Part shown: piece by piece, positions 1-5,536 of the stretch
Position numbering within the stretch: position 1 is the stretch's first letter
Layout: each line of letters starts with the position of its first letter
From: Thermoplasmata archaeon
GTDB lineage: Archaea; Thermoplasmatota; E2; DHVEG-1; B8-G13
Length of the DNA: 5,993 bases
Reading direction: 5' to 3'
Assembly (NCBI GenBank): GCA_003649745.1
Contig: QMST01000036.1
Span: 1 to 5,993, forward strand
Translations under genes and position numbers: made by a program
Notes under the pieces: model-generated
Database searches by the model: none
What the model was told of the DNA's origin: nothing
The model's input: only the letters and a program-made list of their open reading frames with translations

Positions 1-2
1 AG

Positions 3-341
3 GTTGTGGAAAAGAAAGGAGTAAAGCTAGGTTTTTCATTTATTCTAAATCCAAAACTTTTACTATTTCTACTGAGGCTTCCCACGTTTTTCATTAGATT
101 TGGTGTGAGATTGATGCGAATAGAGAGTGATGCTAAGAGCTCAATGCTTCAGAGTATTTTGAGAGGCAAACCGACTGAGATAGAGTTTTTGAATGGAGAG
201 ATAGATAAACTAGCAAGGAATATGGGGTTAAAAGCTCCAATAAATAGAGAATTAGTTCAAATAGTTAAAGAGATGGAGAGAAAAAAGGAACACAGGTTTA
301 TGCCTCCATTAGAGCTCGCAGTTGCTCTTGGGATAAATTGA
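3..341 (+). CDS. panE: 2-dehydropantoate 2-reductase (ketopantoate reductase), C-terminal part
   Basis: Partial gene; its 5' part lies outside the window. The reading frame is open back to the window edge, so the GTG at 6 is probably internal. The family reduces 2-dehydropantoate to pantoate with NAD(P)H in coenzyme A synthesis. About 112 residues remain of a usual ~300: the helical C-terminal dimerisation/substrate domain (ApbA_C), without the N-terminal Rossmann fold. Counting from the GTG, the block SSMLQSILRGKPTEIEFLNG (45-64) matches the E. coli block SSMLQDI...TEIDYING; Ser46 and Glu58 line up with catalytic Ser244 and Glu256 as I remember that numbering. The GLKAPIN stretch (74-80) matches the conserved G-x-P-x-N turn. 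The family also contains paralogues acting on other 2-oxo acids, so substrate is inferred. A tail of about 20 residues after the conserved domain, ending LAVALGIN, has no role I recognise. It reads toward thrS with a 55-bp gap. Confidence 0.85.
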   Translation, partial: VVEKKGVKLGFSFILNPKLLLFLLRLPTFFIRFGVRLMRIESDAKSSMLQSILRGKPTEIEFLNGEIDKLARNMGLKAPINRELVQIVKEMERKKEHRFMPPLELAVALGIN

Positions 342-354
342 AATTTGCATTACC

Positions 355-362
355 TTTTAATA
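355..362 (+). promoter_or_regulatory. Possible TATA box for thrS
   Basis: The AT stretch TTTTAATA lies in the short gap before thrS. An archaeal start site about 25 bp downstream of its centre would fall near 383-385. That gives a leader of about 12-14 bases to the ATG at 397, containing a weak GTGAAG Shine-Dalgarno-like element (386-391), and it lies downstream of the ATG at 370, favouring 397 as the start. Position and composition are the only support, in a genome that is AT-rich everywhere. Confidence 0.3.
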
Positions 363-396
363 AGACAAAATGTTTTCTCTTTTACGTGAAGAAATT

Positions 397-2283
397 ATGA
401 AAATATTATTGATCCATAGTGATTTCATTAAATATGAGGTAAAAAGTAAGGCAATAAAAAATGCTGAGGAGGTACCAGATGAACTTAAAAAGGATGGTTT
501 AGAGAATGCTCTTACTGTTTTTATAGCTGTAGAAAAAAAGGATGAAAAGTCACCAGAAAATATTGTAGAAAAAGCAAAGAATGAGATAATAAAGACAGCA
601 AACACTCTTGATGTAAAAAACATAATGCTATATCCTTATGCACATCTTTCTTCAGAGTTAAGTAGTCCTAGAAACGCTATCAACATTTTTATTGAATTAG
701 AAAAGATCATTCAGGAAGAAGGTTACAATGTTAAACGTGCACCATTTGGTTGGTATAAAGCATTTAATATAAGTTGCAAAGGTCATCCTCTGTCAGAATT
801 ATCTCGTGAAATAACACCAGAAGCTGAAGAGGAAACAGCTGTAGAGAAAGAGAAGAAAGTGATTTCTAAATGGTGTATACTAACACCAGATGGTAAGCTT
901 GTAGATGCTGAAAAATTTGATTTCAAAGATTACCAATACCTTAAGACCTTCTATAAATATGAAAGTAGTGGGTCTAGAATTGCTAAAGGTGAGCCACCTC
1001 ATGTTAAACTTATGAGAACCATGGAATTAGTTGACTATGAGCCAGGGAGTGATTCAGGCAATTTTAGATGGTATCCAAAGGGCAAGCTTATAAAAACTCT
1101 TTTGGAAGAATATGTGACAAAAATTTGTAAAAAAAATGGGGCAATGCAGGTGGAAACACCTATCATGTATGATATAGAGCATGAAGCATTAAGTGCCTAT
1201 GTTAAAAAATTTCCTGCTCGTCAGTACATAGTTAGATCTGATGAAAAAGAGTTTTTCCTGAGATTTGCAGCCTGTTTTGGCCAGTATCTGATAGCACATG
1301 ATATGAATATATCCTATAGGAATTTGCCTTTGAGGTTATATGAGTTAACGCATTATAGTTTTAGAAGGGAACAAAGTGGTGAACTATCTGGGTTAAAGAG
1401 ATTACGATGTTTCACAATGCCGGATATGCATACACTTTGTGCAGATATTGAACAAGCAAAGAAGGAGTTCAAAAAACAATTTGAACTTTCTATCCAATGG
1501 ATGCATGCTCTTGGCTTGGATTATGAAGTTGCTATACGTTTTGTAAAAGATTTTTATGAGAAGAACAAAGGTTTTGCATTGGAACTTGTGAAAATGGTGA
1601 ACAAACCTGTTCTGATAGAACTTTGGAATGAGAGATATTTCTATTTTGTAATGAAATTTGAGTTCAACATAGTAGATTCTTTGAATAAAGCAAGTGCGCT
1701 TTCAACAGTTCAGATTGATGTGGAGAATGCTAAGCGTTTTAATATAACCTATATAGATGAGGAGGGAGAGAAAAAGCATCCATTGATTTTACACACCAGT
1801 ATATCAGGTAGCATAGATAGATGTCTTTATGCAATCCTCGAGAGAGAGGCAATAAGAATGAGCAAGGGAGAAAAAGGAAGATTTCCACTTTGGCTTTCGC
1901 CAACACAGGTTAGATTAATACCAGTCAAAAAAGAGCTTATAGATGAATGTGAAAAGATTATCAAAAAAATTGAGGATCCAAATGAGAAAAACAATGTAAT
2001 TATCAGGATAGATATAGATGATAGAGATGAGAGTGTTTCCAAGAGAATAAGAGATGCGGAGAAGGAATGGGTTCCAATAATAATTGTTGTTGGGGAAGAG
2101 GAAAAAAAGACACAGTTACTTAAGCCGAGGTTTAGAGAAAAGAGAATGGAGGAGATTATATGCAAAGAAGGTGTGACAGTAGAAGAGCTAAATGATTTAG
2201 TTGTAGAAGAGGTCAAAAAATATCCACAAGCAGAGCTACCATTGCCACGATTTCTCTCTGTAAGACCAAGATTCAGAGGGTGA
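397..2283 (+). CDS. thrS: Threonyl-tRNA synthetase, archaeal type with N-terminal editing domain
   Basis: Charges tRNA-Thr with threonine and removes mischarged serine; cytosolic. 628 residues, complete, normal for archaeal ThrRS. Order: editing domain fold related to D-aminoacyl-tRNA deacylase (about 1-145), class II catalytic core (about 200-490), anticodon-binding domain (about 500-628, beginning near FPLWLSPTQVRLIPV). In the editing domain, His83, Tyr120, Lys121 (GWYK) and Glu134 fall exactly at the positions I recall for Pyrococcus abyssi ThrRS. This register holds only when counting from the ATG at 397, so I prefer it to the in-frame ATG at 370, which adds nine residues and lacks a Shine-Dalgarno. 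Motif 2 is RLYELTHYSFRREQSGELSG (313-332) and motif 3 contains SGSIDR (470-475). Candidate zinc ligands are Cys293, His345 and His466, matching the Cys-His-His set of ThrRS. No frameshift or missing key residue was seen; editing and charging should both be intact. Confidence 0.97.
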   Translation: MKILLIHSDFIKYEVKSKAIKNAEEVPDELKKDGLENALTVFIAVEKKDEKSPENIVEKAKNEIIKTANTLDVKNIMLYPYAHLSSELSSPRNAINIFIELEKIIQEEGYNVKRAPFGWYKAFNISCKGHPLSELSREITPEAEEETAVEKEKKVISKWCILTPDGKLVDAEKFDFKDYQYLKTFYKYESSGSRIAKGEPPHVKLMRTMELVDYEPGSDSGNFRWYPKGKLIKTLLEEYVTKICKKNGAMQVETPIMYDIEHEALSAYVKKFPARQYIVRSDEKEFFLRFAACFGQYLIAHDMNISYRNLPLRLYELTHYSFRREQSGELSGLKRLRCFTMPDMHTLCADIEQAKKEFKKQFELSIQWMHALGLDYEVAIRFVKDFYEKNKGFALELVKMVNKPVLIELWNERYFYFVMKFEFNIVDSLNKASALSTVQIDVENAKRFNITYIDEEGEKKHPLILHTSISGSIDRCLYAILEREAIRMSKGEKGRFPLWLSPTQVRLIPVKKELIDECEKIIKKIEDPNEKNNVIIRIDIDDRDESVSKRIRDAEKEWVPIIIVVGEEEKKTQLLKPRFREKRMEEIICKEGVTVEELNDLVVEEVKKYPQAELPLPRFLSVRPRFRG

Positions 2284-2294
2284 AAACACAAAAA

Positions 2295-2300
2295 TTATAA
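2295..2300 (+). promoter_or_regulatory. Possible TATA box before the PurP-family gene
   Basis: TTATAA sits in the 62-bp gap after thrS. A start site about 25 bp downstream would lie near 2322, giving a leader of about 24 bases that contains the GGGGG element at 2330-2334. The support is position and composition only; read-through from thrS is equally possible. Confidence 0.3.
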
Positions 2301-2329
2301 CAAATATTGACAATTACCAGTAAAAATCT

Positions 2330-2334
2330 GGGGG
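2330..2334 (+). promoter_or_regulatory. GGGGG ribosome binding site that decides the PurP start
   Basis: The only purine-rich block in the gap is GGGGG, able to pair with the CCTCC of the archaeal 16S tail using one G-U pair. It lies 8 bases before a TTG at 2343 and 11 before the ATG at 2346. It argues against the in-frame TTG at 2307, which lies upstream of it. A similar CTGGGGG element precedes the DUF167 gene on the other strand. Confidence 0.5.
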
Positions 2335-2345
2335 AAAATGTTTTG

Positions 2346-3503
2346 ATGTTAGATCGAAAGATTCTATGGGAGATATTAGAAAATTATGATATTGACAAGA
2401 TAAAGATAGGAATGATTGCATCTCATTCTGCCTTGGATGTTTGTGATGGTGCCGTGGAAGAGGGTTTTCACACATTAGCGATTTGCCAGGAGGGAAGAGA
2501 TAGAACCTATGATAAATATTTCAAAGCGAAGAGAGATAAAAATGGAAAAATAATCCGTGGCTGTGTCGATGAAACCTGGGTTTTCAAGAAATTTAACGAG
2601 ATTTTGAAAAAAGAGAATCAAAAGAAACTAGTTAATGAAAACGTTATTTTCATTCCAAACAGGTCTTTTACATCATATTGCAGCATAGATGAAATTGAGA
2701 ACAATTTTATGGTGCCAATGTTTGGCTCTAGAAATCTTTTAAGAACCGAGGAACGTGGTGAAAAACAAGATTATTATTGGATGCTTGAAAAAGCTGGTAT
2801 GCCATTTCCAGAGAAAATAGAAGATCCAAAAGATATTAACGAGCTGGTTATAGTTAAACTTCATCATGCAAAAAAGAAACTAGAAAGAGGTTTTTTCACT
2901 TGCTCCTCTTACAAAGAATACAAGGAAAAATCTGAAAAATTGATAAAACAAGGAGTAATAACCAGGGATTTGCTTGAAAAAGCTAGGATAGAGAGGTATA
3001 TTATTGGTCCTGTTTTTAATTTTGATTTCTTTTTTTCTCCAATTGAGGATGAAATGGAAAAACTCGAGCTTCTTGGTGTAGATTGGCGTTTTGAAACCAG
3101 CCTTGATGGGCATGTTAGACTGCCAGCGCCACAACAAATGATACTGCCAGAGCATCAGATAATACCAGAGTATACGGTTTGTGGTCATAACTCGGCAACA
3201 GTGAGAGAATCCTTGTTAGAAAAAGTGTTTAAGCTTGGTGAAAAATATGTTGAGGCAACCTGGGAATATTATGATTATGGGATAATAGGACCATTTTGCC
3301 TGCAAACCTGTGTGGACAAGGATCTAAATTTCTACATCTATGATGTGGCTCCTCGTGTCGGCGGCGGTACAAATGTTCATATGTCAGTTGGTCATCCTTA
3401 TGGGAATACTCTGTGGCGTAAACCAATGAGCACAGGCCGGAGAATAGCATTTGAGATAAGAAGAGCAATTGAAAAGGGCAAGCTAAAGGAGATAATAAGC
3501 TAG
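2346..3503 (+). CDS. purP: PurP-family ATP-grasp enzyme (formate-dependent FAICAR synthetase or close paralogue)
   Basis: PurP makes FAICAR from AICAR, formate and ATP in archaeal purine synthesis, replacing the formyl-folate step of bacterial PurH. This protein has 385 residues against about 360 for M. jannaschii PurP and spans both family domains (DUF1246 then DUF1297). Matching blocks: MIASHSALDV near 23-32, IPNRSFTSYC (103-112), MVPMFGSRNLLR (122-133), an ESLLEKVFKLGEKYVEA segment near 288-304, GPFCLQT (315-321), and a metal/phosphate region AP-RV-GGGTN (335-343). The expected glycine-rich ATP loop (GARGGRGYF in the Methanocaldococcus enzyme, from memory) is replaced by HHAKKKLERGFF (173-184). 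Archaeal genomes often carry a second, less characterised PurP group, and this may belong to it; family is near certain, exact reaction less so. Start: ATG 2346, with TTG 2343 or 2307 possible; homologues begin close to this residue. The 3' end overlaps the opposing gene by four bases. Confidence 0.88.
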   Translation: MLDRKILWEILENYDIDKIKIGMIASHSALDVCDGAVEEGFHTLAICQEGRDRTYDKYFKAKRDKNGKIIRGCVDETWVFKKFNEILKKENQKKLVNENVIFIPNRSFTSYCSIDEIENNFMVPMFGSRNLLRTEERGEKQDYYWMLEKAGMPFPEKIEDPKDINELVIVKLHHAKKKLERGFFTCSSYKEYKEKSEKLIKQGVITRDLLEKARIERYIIGPVFNFDFFFSPIEDEMEKLELLGVDWRFETSLDGHVRLPAPQQMILPEHQIIPEYTVCGHNSATVRESLLEKVFKLGEKYVEATWEYYDYGIIGPFCLQTCVDKDLNFYIYDVAPRVGGGTNVHMSVGHPYGNTLWRKPMSTGRRIAFEIRRAIEKGKLKEIIS

Positions 3504-3505
3504 CT
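3498..3505. other. Palindrome AGCTAGCT carrying the stop codons of two convergent genes
   Basis: Read on the plus strand, AGC TAG ends the PurP-family gene (Ser-stop); read on the minus strand the same octamer gives AGC TAG, ending the cyclo-ligase (Ser-stop). The coding regions therefore overlap by four bases (CTAG, 3500-3503). No intergenic terminator can exist here, so transcripts from each side must run into the opposite gene before ending. Confidence 0.95.
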
Positions 3506-4069
3506 CCTATTCCTACAATCTATAACCCTTTTCTCAGTCACTATTATATCAACCGCCACATCATACTCTTTATTAGGAATTTTCTCCAGGATTTGTTTCT
3601 CAAATGCAAGGCCTATACTTGTATAGTTATTCATTCTCTTGAGTAATTCATCATAATATCCGATCCCATGCCCTATTCTATGACCACGTAAATCAAATGC
3701 GATTCCAGGAACTATTACCAAATCTATAATATCTGGAGGAACTATCTCCTTTATCTCTGGCTCCAGTATTCCATATGCTCCTTTTATCAAATTATCCCAA
3801 CTATTTAGCCTAGAGACCAGTATCTTTCTTCTGCTAACATCAGTAACTGGAACAAAAACAGATTTTTTTCCCTGTAGCAGGGCATCTTTTATCATATCAT
3901 GAGTGAAAACTTCATTGTCATAAGATATGTAAAACATTATATTTTTCACATCTCTGTGCTCCTCTAGAGTGAATAATCTTTCTTTTATAACCTTGCTTTT
4001 TTCTAATACCTCCTCTTTTGCCATATTTTTTCTAAGCTCTATCATTTGTTTTCTCAAAGCTCTTTTCAT
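3500..4069 (-). CDS. 5-formyltetrahydrofolate cyclo-ligase family protein
   Basis: The family converts 5-formyl-tetrahydrofolate and ATP to 5,10-methenyl-tetrahydrofolate, returning a stored or inhibitory folate to one-carbon metabolism; cytosolic. 189 residues from ATG 4069, typical length. Seen: an N-terminal basic helix with KRALRKQ (2-8), GILEP (100-104), the signature VPGIAFDLRGHRIGHGIGYY (120-139), which forms the phosphate-binding loop, and a C-terminal DVAVDIIVTEKRVI strand (170-183). The usual His-Asp pair before that strand reads Tyr-Asp. An in-frame GTG at 4078 would add three residues and overlap the upstream gene by eight bases; ATG 4069 lies one base past the upstream stop (TGAGATG) and is preferred as the stronger codon, but the choice is close. 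Last gene of a three-gene minus-strand cluster, probably translationally coupled. Archaeal members may act on a folate or another pterin; the substrate is inferred from family only. Confidence 0.9.
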   Translation of the reverse strand: MKRALRKQMIELRKNMAKEEVLEKSKVIKERLFTLEEHRDVKNIMFYISYDNEVFTHDMIKDALLQGKKSVFVPVTDVSRRKILVSRLNSWDNLIKGAYGILEPEIKEIVPPDIIDLVIVPGIAFDLRGHRIGHGIGYYDELLKRMNNYTSIGLAFEKQILEKIPNKEYDVAVDIIVTEKRVIDCRNRS

Positions 4070-4070
4070 C

Positions 4071-4292
4071 TCAATCACTTATCTCTATCGTTTTTCTTCT
4101 GGATGTTAAACCATGTGATATTCTAACCCTATCTTTAGATATATTATAATAATCTGCTAGCAACCTAATTAATAGTTTATTAGCTTCACCTTTTTTAGGA
4201 GGAGCTTTGAGATATACTTTTAGAAGATCCTTTTCATCTACTATTCTATTCTCCCTTGCATTAGGAATTACTTTCACATTTATCTTTCTCAT
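4071..4292 (-). CDS. DUF167 / YggU (UPF0235) family small protein
   Basis: A 73-residue soluble protein of a widespread family with solved structures but no agreed function. The match spans the full length: VKVIPNARENRIV (6-18), VYLKAPPKKGEANKLLIRLL (26-45) with the hallmark P-P-x-x-G-x-A-N, and SHGLTSRRKTIEI (59-71), matching the family's G-x-x-S-R-x-K ending. The start is fixed by a GGGGGTT element seven bases upstream (4304-4298) and by the ATGA overlap with the preceding gene's stop. It runs into the cyclo-ligase start with no gap, so the two are almost certainly co-transcribed. The tight link is suggestive, but I do not assign a role from it. Confidence 0.92.
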   Translation of the reverse strand: MRKINVKVIPNARENRIVDEKDLLKVYLKAPPKKGEANKLLIRLLADYYNISKDRVRISHGLTSRRKTIEISD

Positions 4293-4486
4293 TTTTTAAC
4301 CCCCAGTTTTTTCCACAGTTTTATTGAGATTATGGAGATTAAGATGCCCACTATTATTCTTATAATACGCATGAAATGATCAAAAATTATAGGCTGAGTT
4401 TTATAAACTATAATTGAGCCAATACCATCTATGATAACATATATACCTATAGCGATAAGAGCTGCCAAGTAGTACTTAGTTTTCAT
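4289..4486 (-). CDS. Small two-helix membrane protein, unknown function
   Basis: 65 residues and not recognised as a named family. Two hydrophobic segments are visible: about 5-29 (containing IAIGIYVIIDGIGSIIVY, with an Asp inside the helix) and about 39-58 (MRIIRIIVGILISIISIKLW). Lys residues at both ends (MKTK and KLWKKLGVKK) suggest both termini are cytoplasmic, with a short outer loop around TQPIIFDHF; the RIIRIIVG element is of a kind seen in other small archaeal membrane proteins. It is the first gene of the minus-strand cluster, and its stop overlaps the DUF167 start as ATGA. The coupling, TATA-like box at the expected distance and clear two-helix pattern support a real gene despite its size. 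There is no Shine-Dalgarno before the ATG, consistent with a leaderless message. Confidence 0.75.
   Translation of the reverse strand: MKTKYYLAALIAIGIYVIIDGIGSIIVYKTQPIIFDHFMRIIRIIVGILISIISIKLWKKLGVKK
4300..4304 (-). promoter_or_regulatory. GGGGG ribosome binding site for the DUF167 gene
   Basis: On the minus strand GGGGGTT lies seven bases before the DUF167 ATG, inside the last codons of the membrane-protein gene (Leu-Gly-Val). It indicates independent ribosome entry in addition to stop-start coupling at the ATGA overlap. Confidence 0.55.
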
Positions 4487-4507
4487 AAATTAGAAAAACA
4501 TGTCCAT

Positions 4508-4515
4508 TTTATTTA
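4508..4515 (-). promoter_or_regulatory. Probable TATA box of the minus-strand cluster
   Basis: Minus-strand TAAATAAA is centred about 25 bp before the A of the ATG at 4486. Since archaeal TATA boxes are centred near -26, transcription would start at or within a base or two of the start codon, giving a leaderless transcript. The absence of any purine-rich ribosome site between box and ATG agrees. Confidence 0.45.
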
Positions 4516-4558
4516 TGATTATTTCTAAATTTTTCGAAAAAGCAAAAAGTTAAATTGT

Positions 4559-4566
4559 TTTATAAT
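4559..4566 (+). promoter_or_regulatory. Probable TATA box of the mevalonate kinase - UbiD operon
   Basis: TTTATAAT, about 25 bp upstream of a predicted start site near 4587-4590. The resulting short leader holds a GAGAGGAG ribosome binding site (GGAG at 4595-4598), eight bases before the ATG at 4607. It is divergent from the minus-strand box, about 50 bp away. No clear operator repeat is visible between them. Confidence 0.45.
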
Positions 4567-4606
4567 AATTTGAAGCTAATCCGCATTTGAGAGAGGAGAG
4601 TTTTTT

Positions 4607-5530
4607 ATGAAAGGGGAAGGTCATGGATATGGGAAGGTAATACTTTTCAATGAGCATTTTGTAGTATATGGCATTCCAGCTATAGCATCTGCTATAGGGA
4701 TGAGGACAATAGCAATTGTTGAGCCATCTGAGAAATTCGAGCTTGTTGATAATAGACCAGAGACACCAGGGTATAAAAAAGAGAAGTTAGAACAACAGAA
4801 ACAATCTCTAGAAAACATATTCAAAGCAATGAATTTGAAACCAGATAAAATAAAAATAACATTGTCTGGTGATCTAATTGCTGCTAGTGGTGTAGGGGCA
4901 AGCGCGGCATCCTGTGTATCTATAGCTAGGGCATTAGATGGTTATTATAAGTTAGGGTTAGATGATGAAAAGATAAATCAAATTGCATACGAAGGGGAAA
5001 AGGCATATCATGGCAACCCCTCTGGTATAGATAACACAGCTTCTACATATGGTGGTCTAATATGGTATCAAAGGACACCAGATAGGATAATAATGAACAG
5101 GTTGCCTCTAAAGGAGCCAGTGGAAATAGTTATAGGGAATACTGGTAAAGTTGCGAATACTAAACTTGCGGTCCAAGGAGTTAGAGAAAGAAAAGAGAAA
5201 TACCCGGAGAAGTACAATAAGATATTCAAAGAGGCGGAGGAAATGGTTTATGATGCAAGATCAGCTTTGGAAACCTTTGATCTAAACAAAATCGGTGATT
5301 TAATGAGTAAGAATCATAAATTGTTACAGCAGATAGAGGTTTCATCTCCAGAGCTTGATTTTCTTGTGGAAATTGCATTGGACAATGGTGCAATTGGAGC
5401 TAAAATGACTGGTGGTGGCCTAGGGGGGAATATGATAGCGTTAACCCCTGGGAGAGATTTACAGGAGAAGGTTGCAAAAGCTATGGAAAAAGAGGGTTTT
5501 CAAACAATGAAAACTACTCTTGGAGGATGA
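4607..5530 (+). CDS. mvk: Mevalonate kinase (GHMP kinase family), trypanosomatid-like form
   Basis: Phosphorylates mevalonate at O5 with ATP, the first kinase step of isoprenoid (archaeal lipid) synthesis; cytosolic. 307 residues, normal length. Motif 1 is GYGKVILFNEHFVVYG (7-22), with Lys10 as the likely catalytic lysine; the usual GEH reads NEH. Motif 2, the phosphate loop, is SGVGASAAS (94-102), not the common GLGSSAA. The likely catalytic base is Asp142 in HGNPSGIDNT (135-144). Motif 3 is KMTGGGLGGN (266-275). Many blocks match Leishmania mevalonate kinase as I remember it: EHFVVYG, RP-PGY near 50-56, SG-GASA, YHG-PSG-DNTA-TYGGLI, and NH-L-QI-VS-EL near 236-250. This rules out galactokinase or homoserine kinase fairly well; mevalonate 3-kinase types look quite different. 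The ATG is fixed by a strong Shine-Dalgarno. It is followed after 6 bp by a UbiD-family gene, supporting an isoprenoid role. Confidence 0.92.
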   Translation: MKGEGHGYGKVILFNEHFVVYGIPAIASAIGMRTIAIVEPSEKFELVDNRPETPGYKKEKLEQQKQSLENIFKAMNLKPDKIKITLSGDLIAASGVGASAASCVSIARALDGYYKLGLDDEKINQIAYEGEKAYHGNPSGIDNTASTYGGLIWYQRTPDRIIMNRLPLKEPVEIVIGNTGKVANTKLAVQGVRERKEKYPEKYNKIFKEAEEMVYDARSALETFDLNKIGDLMSKNHKLLQQIEVSSPELDFLVEIALDNGAIGAKMTGGGLGGNMIALTPGRDLQEKVAKAMEKEGFQTMKTTLGG

Positions 5531-5536
5531 AAAAAC

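Noticed and set aside
357..623. Minus-strand open frame opposite the thrS editing domain
   Set aside because: Phe/Ser-rich shadow of a Lys/Glu-rich coding region, with no family resemblance.
1129..1136. Run of eight A in thrS as a possible frameshift or slippage site
   Set aside because: The frame and conserved ThrRS sequence continue unbroken on both sides; it simply encodes Lys-Lys in an AT-rich gene.
1827..2291. Open frame of 154 codons on the minus strand opposite the 3' end of thrS
   Set aside because: It lies almost wholly antisense to the conserved ThrRS anticodon-binding domain; its translation is low-complexity Ser/Leu/Ile-rich, as expected from the reverse complement of Lys/Glu/Asp-rich coding sequence.
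2307..2345. N-terminal extension of the PurP-family gene from the TTG at 2307
   Set aside because: The 13 extra residues precede the region where homologues begin, and the only good ribosome site (2330-2334) lies inside the extension.
2880..3468. Two minus-strand open frames opposite the PurP-family gene
   Set aside because: Both are antisense to conserved PurP blocks and show no recognisable domain or ribosome site.
4487..4606. Possible small RNA or riboswitch in the divergent intergenic region
   Set aside because: Only about 120 bp, mostly AT, filled by two plausible promoters; I found no convincing stem-loop or conserved RNA motif.
4621..4824. Minus-strand open frame opposite the 5' end of mevalonate kinase
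   Set aside because: Antisense to conserved motif 1; no ribosome site or family match.
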